NCBI GenBank assembly: GCA_903872005.1
Contig: CAIQJD010000815.1
Location: 1-13,140, forward strand
DNA: 13,140 nucleotides
Source of the DNA: an uncultured bacterium
GTDB taxonomy: Bacteria > Chloroflexota > Anaerolineae > JACIWP01
Reading direction: 5' to 3'
Shown here: piece after piece, positions 10,201 to 13,140 of the stretch
Numbering within the stretch: position 1 is the first letter of the stretch
Layout: the number at the start of each line of letters is the position of its first letter
The notes under the pieces: generated by a model
What the model saw: the letters and a program-made list of their open reading frames with translations, nothing else
Told to the model about the DNA's origin: nothing
Database searches by the model: none
Position numbers and translations under genes: made by a program

Positions 10201-10741
10201 CCAGACCATCACCTTCGCCGGCATGGTCACGGGCATCCGTGAGATCACGACCAAGAACAACAAACAGATGGCTTTCATCCAGATGGAGGACCTGCAAGGC
10301 GCGGTCGAAGTCGTCGTCTTCCCCAACACTTACAAAGACACGAAGGCGCTTTGGGTTCCCGACAAGATCCTGCTGCTGCGCGCCAAAGTGGAGATGCGCG
10401 ATAGCCGGCCGTCGCTCCTGTGCGAATCGGCCAGCGAGAATATCCGCATCGCGCAGATGCTGTCAACGGAAACGCCGGCCGCCCCATCGCGTCCCGTTGG
10501 CCCGCGCCTGCTGCACGTCACCCTGCGTAAAAGCGGCGACTATCAGGCCGACATCGGCCGGCTCCAATCGCTGCTGGGCATCCTGGAAGCCAGCGACGGG
10601 CCAGATAGCTTCATCTTGCATGTTTTAGACCCTGCCCAGCAGACCGATATCGAGTTTCCTAATGTGCGTATCCGCTACGGCTCTGATCTGGAGACGCGGC
10701 TGGTCAGCGTCCTGGGCGCCGGCGCGCTGCGCGTGGATTAG
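7259..10741 (+). CDS. dnaE: DNA polymerase III subunit alpha (replicative polymerase, DnaE type)
   Basis: Catalytic subunit of the replicative DNA polymerase; 1160 residues, normal for DnaE. The N-terminal PHP domain opens with HLHVHTEFSLLDG. Its candidate metal ligands are H8, H10, D17, H42, E67, H88, C138, D206 and H208. The palm carries PDIDLDF (395-401, catalytic D396 and D398) and VDFLGL with the third aspartate D553. The fingers include the conserved SHAAGV-type region (NASTHAAGV). QMSMF at 907-911 fits the beta-clamp-binding pentapeptide. An OB-fold follows at about 981-1021 (TITFAGMVTGIRE ... VEVVVFP), then a C-terminal domain ending at D1160. ATG 7259 is chosen because it gives the canonical MSSFVHLHVHTEF start and has AGG 8 bases upstream. 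The in-frame ATG 7244 has no ribosome site. There is no intein and no fused DnaQ-type exonuclease. Confidence 0.98.
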   Translation: MSSFVHLHVHTEFSLLDGLAKIKPLVARAAELGMPALALTDHGTMYATMQFYRAAKAANIKPIIGVEMYLAARRMTDKDPDKDRRSRHITLLAANRAGYANLLQIASAAQLRGFYYHPRVDKEYLAGHAEGLIALSGCGSGELSRLLRDDRWDEARAAADWYRDVFGRDNFFVEVQDHEIPELRAVTPKLLRLAGEMDLSTVITNDVHYVNRSDAQAHDVLLCIGTNATVNEPNRMRMSDDGYYLKSAEEMGAIFPDRPDLLSNTLLVAERCDLNLDSKGYHLPPFEAPAGYDCQTYLRKLCEDGMARRYSEITPAVRQRLDYELSVIHSMGFDTYFLIVWDLCRFAAERNIWWNVRGSGAGSIVSYTLGLTNLDPLKHGLIFERFLNPNRVTMPDIDLDFPDDRRAEMIQYTVQKYGQDQVAQIITFGTLGAKAAIRDVGRAMDMPLPEVDRIAKLAPTGPKVTIEKALEESEELRQLRESDENVMKLLTTAQSLEGVARNASTHAAGVIISDKPLLNYTPLNRPTSGTSDACPTTQFPMDILESIGLLKVDFLGLATLTLMRHACDLIAQYHGAQYNLDNIPMEDTEGFKLLASGNVTGVFQVESAGMRRVLTNMRPTQFQHIVATVALYRPGPMEYIDSYIARMHGEEEVEYKHPLLEPILGETYGIIVYQEQIIRILTDLAGYSAGEADTLRRAVGKKKKEEMLQQRDGFIAGCQKHNGISEEVADAIYNDILFFARYGFNKAHTADYAAVTGQTAFLKAHYPVEYMAALLTVEQHNTEKIGLLVAECRKMGIEITPPDINASQRTFAIEGGRQIRFGLAAIKNVGEGPIETILSEREAGGPFRDMDEFCRRVDLRLVNKRVLECLIKVGALDNFAERGLLLAALDRMVAESGRQHRAQEVGQMSMFEMFGGGEDAIAGGSILHGLTPTEINRKEMLTWERELAGVYLSSHPLQRLAADLKDRQITWSGEINDDLAGQTITFAGMVTGIREITTKNNKQMAFIQMEDLQGAVEVVVFPNTYKDTKALWVPDKILLLRAKVEMRDSRPSLLCESASENIRIAQMLSTETPAAPSRPVGPRLLHVTLRKSGDYQADIGRLQSLLGILEASDGPDSFILHVLDPAQQTDIEFPNVRIRYGSDLETRLVSVLGAGALRVD

Positions 10742-10750
10742 GTCGCGAAG

Positions 10751-10783
10751 AGACTTCGGAAGTCTGGGAGACTTCCGAAGTCT
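10751..10783. repeat. Perfect 15-bp hairpin after dnaE, each arm itself palindromic
   Basis: AGACTTCGGAAGTCT (10751-10765), a GGG loop, then AGACTTCCGAAGTCT (10769-10783), an exact reverse complement. Each arm contains GACTTC-N-GAAGTC and is therefore also palindromic. It begins 10 bases after the dnaE stop and ends 11 before the next ATG. There is no T-tract, so it is a poor intrinsic terminator. It may protect an mRNA end, attenuate read-through, or be one copy of a REP/MITE-like dispersed repeat. Only one copy is in this window. Confidence 0.85.
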
Positions 10784-10794
10784 AGAGCAGGGAC

Positions 10795-11463
10795 ATGGAC
10801 GAGCACACGATCTACCACAACTTGCTGGAAGCCCTGGCGCAGCCGGACTGCCCCATCTGTCGGCTCTGTCGGAGCGCCGTGGCGTCCTACCTTGACCATC
10901 TCCTCTATGCCGACGTGACCTCCGTGGAACGGCGGGCCGAAATTCGCGCCGCGCAGGGCTACTGCGCGGAACACGCCGAAGCGTTGAATACCATTGGCCG
11001 CGCCCTGGGCATCGCCATCATCTACAAGGATGTGTTGGACAACCTGCGGCGCGCCCTGCCGGCCACGCCGGCCCCGCGCCGACGGCTTTGGGGCCGGCCG
11101 GCTGGCGGCGACCCGCTCCCCGCGCCGGTGCCCTGCCCGGCCTGCGAATACTTCACCGTGATGCAAGACGTCTACCTCGGTGGCCTGGTCAATCATCTGG
11201 ACAACCCCGAATTCCGACAAGCCCTGGCGGCGTCCGAGGGACTCTGTCTGACCCATTTTCGCCTGGCCGCTGGCCGGCCGATGGACGCCGGCCGGCGCGA
11301 GCATCTCCTGACGCAACAGAGCGAGCGTTGGGAGCGCCTCTCGGCCGAACTGGCAGAGTACATCCGCAAGAATGACTATCGCTTCCGCGACGAGGGCTTC
11401 GGCGCGGAGCGCGACGCGTGGCAGCGCGTCCTGACGAGCGTGTCGGCCGGTCGCCGGCGATGA
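10795..11463 (+). CDS. DUF6062-like protein with duplicated CPxC...CxxH zinc-site-like units
   Basis: A soluble 222-residue protein of unknown function. I recall this Cys/His pattern from proteins labelled DUF6062 in Chloroflexota and Firmicutes, but that name is not verified here. Two matching units are visible. Unit 1 has CPIC (C19, C22, plus C25) and YCAEH (C57, H60). Unit 2 has CPAC (C114, C117) and LCLTH (C151, H154). The gap between the pairs is nearly the same (35 and 34 residues), and each unit has a YL-xx-L helix between its pairs. A Pro/Arg-rich linker lies at about 88-113, and the C-terminus is helical and charged. The four ligand pairs suggest two bound zinc ions (inference). There are no membrane segments or signal peptide. 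The ATG at 10795 has a modest AGGG just upstream. It lies 53 bases after dnaE, separated by the hairpin, so it could be read through from dnaE. Confidence 0.9.
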   Translation: MDEHTIYHNLLEALAQPDCPICRLCRSAVASYLDHLLYADVTSVERRAEIRAAQGYCAEHAEALNTIGRALGIAIIYKDVLDNLRRALPATPAPRRRLWGRPAGGDPLPAPVPCPACEYFTVMQDVYLGGLVNHLDNPEFRQALAASEGLCLTHFRLAAGRPMDAGRREHLLTQQSERWERLSAELAEYIRKNDYRFRDEGFGAERDAWQRVLTSVSAGRRR

Positions 11464-11492
11464 GCCGGCGGCGCCCGGGCTAAGGCCACGAC

Positions 11493-11521
11493 TTGACATG
11501 CAGACGTACATTTTGTACAAT
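11493..11521 (+). promoter_or_regulatory. Strong promoter of the toxin-antitoxin operon
   Basis: Consensus TTGACA (11493-11498), a 17-base spacer and TACAAT (11516-11521, five of six). The transcript would start near 11528, inside the operator palindrome. This is the best -35 box in the window. The position of the -10 within the palindrome implies tight repression when the operator is bound. Confidence 0.85.
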
Positions 11522-11537
11522 ATGTACAGAATGTACG
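11505..11537. promoter_or_regulatory. Toxin-antitoxin operator: 33-bp palindrome with four GTAC cores at 9-bp spacing
   Basis: GTAC cores start at 11506, 11515, 11524 and 11533, exactly 9 bases apart. The inner two are TGTACA, and the outer two are CGTACA and TGTACG. The whole 33 bases read as an inverted repeat with 14 of 16 base pairs matching around 11521. TTGTACAA at 11513-11520 is itself a perfect palindrome. It covers the -10 box and the predicted start. TGTACA is the core of the E. coli yefM-yoeB operator, so binding by the adjacent Phd/YefM-like antitoxin, alone or with the toxin, is a well-grounded inference. Confidence 0.8.
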
Positions 11538-11568
11538 GGGATGTTGTGCAGTAGCGCAACGGCATATC

Positions 11569-11574
11569 AGGAGG
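11569..11574 (+). promoter_or_regulatory. Ribosome binding site of the antitoxin
   Basis: AGGAGG ending 8 bases before ATG 11583. It fixes the antitoxin start there rather than at the TTG at 11493, which is the -35 box. Confidence 0.8.
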
Positions 11575-11582
11575 CAGCGGAC

Positions 11583-11909
11583 ATGACTTCGCCTGTCGTA
11601 GTGAATAGCGCCGAGGCCCGCGAGCGATGGCGCGATCTGTTGGACGGCGTCAGCAAACAGGCATTTGTCATCGAGCGGCACGGCAAGCCGGCCGCCGCGC
11701 TGATCGCCTACGAGGACTTCGTGGAGTTGATGGAGCAGTTAGAGGAGCTACGGGCCGCCCGACGCGTCGCCGAAGCCTATGAGGAGTGGCGGCGCGATGA
11801 AACGCGTGCCCGCCCCTATCGCGAGATTCGTCAGGAGTTGGCAGCGGAGGGCCTGCTGGATGAGCAGCGAGAGACGACCATGGACGGTTCTGCTCAGCCG
11901 GCAAGCTGA
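11583..11909 (+). CDS. Type II antitoxin, Phd/YefM family
   Basis: A DNA-binding antitoxin of 108 residues that should neutralise the overlapping RelE/ParE-like toxin and repress its own promoter. The N-terminal Phd/YefM fold is recognisable: VVVNSAEARERWRDLLDGV, then FVIERHGKPAAALIAYEDF, matching the family pattern of 'SATEAR...L...V...G..V.ITR.GKPVAVL.SYEDY'. The C-terminal part (about 47-97) is highly charged and helical (EELRAARRVAEAYEEWRRDE), as expected for the segment that wraps the toxin. Start and strength are set by AGGAGG 8 bases upstream of ATG 11583. The last 50 bases also encode the toxin N-terminus in another frame. The operator upstream holds TGTACA cores. Whether the module is chromosomally fixed or recently acquired cannot be told here. 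Confidence 0.93.
   Translation: MTSPVVVNSAEARERWRDLLDGVSKQAFVIERHGKPAAALIAYEDFVELMEQLEELRAARRVAEAYEEWRRDETRARPYREIRQELAAEGLLDEQRETTMDGSAQPAS
11846..11850 (+). promoter_or_regulatory. Ribosome binding site of the toxin, inside the antitoxin gene
   Basis: GGAGG ending 9 bases before ATG 11860. It supports a toxin start within the antitoxin reading frame, and therefore coupled translation from one mRNA. Confidence 0.55.
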
Positions 11910-12141
11910 GCGCGTGTTGCGGCATTTGCCCCGCGACATTCTGGCGCGCATAGACGAAGCATTGTTGGGACTGGAGGAGAACCCGCGTCCACGCGAGTGC
12001 AAGCGCCTGAGCGGGCCGTTGGGCAATCTGTACGCGCTGCGCGTCGGCGATTGGCGCATTTCTTACGCGGCGCAAGACGAGCGGTTGATCGTGCTGGTCG
12101 TGGAGATCGCGCCGCGCGGTGCGGCTTACTGCCGACTATGA
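11860..12141 (+). CDS. Type II toxin, RelE/ParE superfamily
   Basis: A small basic protein of 93 residues with the RelE/ParE fold. Strand 1 is PWTVLLSRQAERVL (7-20). The helical hairpin has LPRDILARIDEAL (23-35), then the family hallmark ENPRPRECKRLSG (40-52). The core sheet reads LYALRVGDWRISY (57-69), followed by the last strand LIVLVVEIAPRGAAY (76-90). Candidate catalytic residues by analogy with RelE are K48, R61, R66, R86 and Y90. The pattern favours an mRNA interferase, but a ParE-type gyrase inhibitor cannot be excluded. ATG 11860 is chosen because strand 1 begins at base 11878, still inside the antitoxin gene, and GGAGG lies 9 bases upstream. The 50-base overlap with the antitoxin implies translational coupling. 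The dehydrogenase follows after 20 bases. Confidence 0.93.
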   Translation: MSSERRPWTVLLSRQAERVLRHLPRDILARIDEALLGLEENPRPRECKRLSGPLGNLYALRVGDWRISYAAQDERLIVLVVEIAPRGAAYCRL

Positions 12142-12161
12142 AACAAGGAGCGAGTCCCCCC

Positions 12162-13140
12162 ATGAAAGTCATCCGTCTCCATCGGCCGCACGACCTGCGG
12201 CTACACGACGAGCCGGCGCCAACGCCGGCCGCCGGCGAAGAACTCATCCGCGTCACGGCCGTCGGCGTCTGCGGCTCTGACGCCCACTGGTTCGCCGAGG
12301 GCGGCATCGGCGTCGCCAGCCTCACTTCGCCCATGGTGCTGGGCCACGAATTCGCCGGCATCGTCGAAACCGGCCCGCTCAAGGGCCAGCGCGTTGCCGT
12401 GGACCCGGCCAACCCCTGCGGCCACTGCGACTTCTGCGTGGAGGGCCACCCCAACCTTTGCAGCAACATGCGCTTCGCCGCCGACGGACTTAACGACGGC
12501 GCGCTGCGCGAGCGCGTGGCCTGGCCGGCGCACTGCCTGATCCCCCTGCCCGACAACGTGAGCGATGACGATGGCGTGCTCCTGGAGCCGTTGGGCGTCG
12601 CGATCTTTGCCGGCGACCTGGGACACATCCGGCCGGCCATGAGCGTGGGCGTCTTCGGCTGTGGGACCGTGGGCCTGCTGACGCTGCAAATGGCGCGGAT
12701 CGCCGGCGCGACCCAGCTTTTCGCCACCGAGCGCATGCCGGAGCGCATCGAGCTGGCGCGCCGCTATGGCGCGACCGTCTTTCACGCGGACGATCCCGAC
12801 CGGGTCAAAGCGATGCTGAAGTTGACTGGCGGACGCGGGGTGGATTTGGCCTTTGAGGCCGCCGGCTCCGACGAAGCCGTGAACGACGCCATCTTGGCCG
12901 CCAAACCCGGCGCGCGCGTCGTCCTGATTGGCATTCCGATTGAAGATCGCACCTGTTTCAAGGCGTCAGAAGCGCGACGCAAGGGTTTGACCTTGATGCT
13001 GGTGCGCCGCTCCAAGCATGTCTACGCCCGCGCCCTGCGCCTGACACAAGCCGGCCAGGTGGACTTGCGCCCCCTGGCGACGCATCATTTCCCATTGGAA
13101 CAGTCTCAGGCGGCCTTCGAGACCGCCCTGCGCCGCGAGG
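12162..13140 (+). CDS. Zinc-dependent medium-chain dehydrogenase (sorbitol/threonine dehydrogenase-like), 3' end beyond window
   Basis: 326 codons are visible of an expected 340-350, so only the last 15-25 residues are missing. It should oxidise a secondary alcohol or polyol reversibly with NAD. Catalytic zinc ligands are C37 (GVCGSD), H62/E63 (GHE) and E142 (LEPLG). The structural zinc lobe has C86, C89, C92 and C100. The Rossmann motif is GCGTVG (166-171), and the acidic residue in FATERMPER at the end of strand beta2 favours NAD over NADP. The RRSKHVYARAL stretch with PLATHHFPLEQ near the C-terminus resembles polyol/xylitol dehydrogenases. The exact substrate is not readable. The loop after GHEFAG is shorter than in typical relatives. 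ATG 12162 has AAGGAG 11 bases upstream. It lies 20 bases after the toxin with no clear promoter of its own, so partial co-transcription with the toxin-antitoxin operon is possible. Confidence 0.95.
   Translation, partial: MKVIRLHRPHDLRLHDEPAPTPAAGEELIRVTAVGVCGSDAHWFAEGGIGVASLTSPMVLGHEFAGIVETGPLKGQRVAVDPANPCGHCDFCVEGHPNLCSNMRFAADGLNDGALRERVAWPAHCLIPLPDNVSDDDGVLLEPLGVAIFAGDLGHIRPAMSVGVFGCGTVGLLTLQMARIAGATQLFATERMPERIELARRYGATVFHADDPDRVKAMLKLTGGRGVDLAFEAAGSDEAVNDAILAAKPGARVVLIGIPIEDRTCFKASEARRKGLTLMLVRRSKHVYARALRLTQAGQVDLRPLATHHFPLEQSQAAFETALRRE

Noticed and set aside
11452..11470. CGCCGGC-loop-GCCGGCG hairpin at the end of the DUF6062-like gene
   Set aside because: The stem is 7 base pairs but there is no T-tract, and GCCGGC is so common here that pairs of it form hairpins by chance. 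Not called as a terminator.
11505..11537. GTAC direct repeats read as a small CRISPR array or plasmid-type iterons
   Set aside because: The unit is only 9 bases with no spacers. No replication initiator gene is nearby, and the repeats sit exactly on a toxin-antitoxin promoter, so an operator explains them better.
11493..11582. N-terminal extension of the antitoxin from TTG 11493
   Set aside because: That TTG is the -35 box, and the extension would run through the operator and the ribosome binding site. ATG 11583 with AGGAGG 8 bases upstream is the start.
1..13140. tRNA, rRNA, riboswitch, insertion sequence or prophage signals
   Set aside because: I saw no tRNA-like cloverleaf with a CCA end, no rRNA core motif, no transposase and no terminal inverted repeats. 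Intergenic spaces are all 167 bases or shorter.

Overview
The window looks like a chromosomal segment of a Chloroflexota bacterium, probably from the Anaerolineae/Caldilineae/Ardenticatenia side. The reasons are a large membrane protein with the NYYYYG motif of the 'Chlor_Arch_YYY'/DUF2298 family, a DUF6062-like Cys/His protein, a high-GC sequence (roughly low-to-mid 60s percent by eye) and a striking excess of the hexamer GCCGGC. Promoters are of the ordinary sigma-70 type (TTGNNN-17/18-TATAAT). The lineage is inferred from gene content, because no rRNA or species marker is present.

Left half, minus strand (1-7091): a likely operon asnS (asparaginyl-tRNA synthetase) > SDR oxidoreductase > lepA (elongation factor 4), with gaps of 22 and 8 bases and one promoter ahead of asnS. 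Next, with its own promoter just after lepA, comes a very large polytopic membrane protein that leaves the window at base 1. It joins a GT-C/GT39-type mannosyltransferase-like module to a DUF2298/YYY module.

Centre: a 167-base divergent intergenic region (7092-7258) carries one promoter for asnS and one for dnaE. dnaE (7259-10741, plus strand) encodes the replicative polymerase alpha subunit, with what looks like a complete metal-binding PHP site. It is followed by a 33-base hairpin made of two arms that are each palindromic.

Right part, plus strand: a 222-residue protein with two copies of a CPxC...CxxH unit (DUF6062-like), then a type II toxin-antitoxin module (Phd/YefM-like antitoxin overlapping a RelE/ParE-like toxin), then a zinc-dependent medium-chain dehydrogenase cut by the window end. 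The toxin-antitoxin promoter is overlaid by a 33-base near-perfect palindrome built from four GTAC cores exactly 9 bases apart. Two of these are TGTACA, the core known from the E. coli YefM-YoeB operator.

Most of the window is housekeeping (translation and replication). I see no clearly new multi-gene system. The best leads are the four-core toxin-antitoxin operator, the GT39-YYY fusion, the duplicated Cys/His protein, the GCCGGC over-representation and the palindrome-of-palindromes after dnaE.
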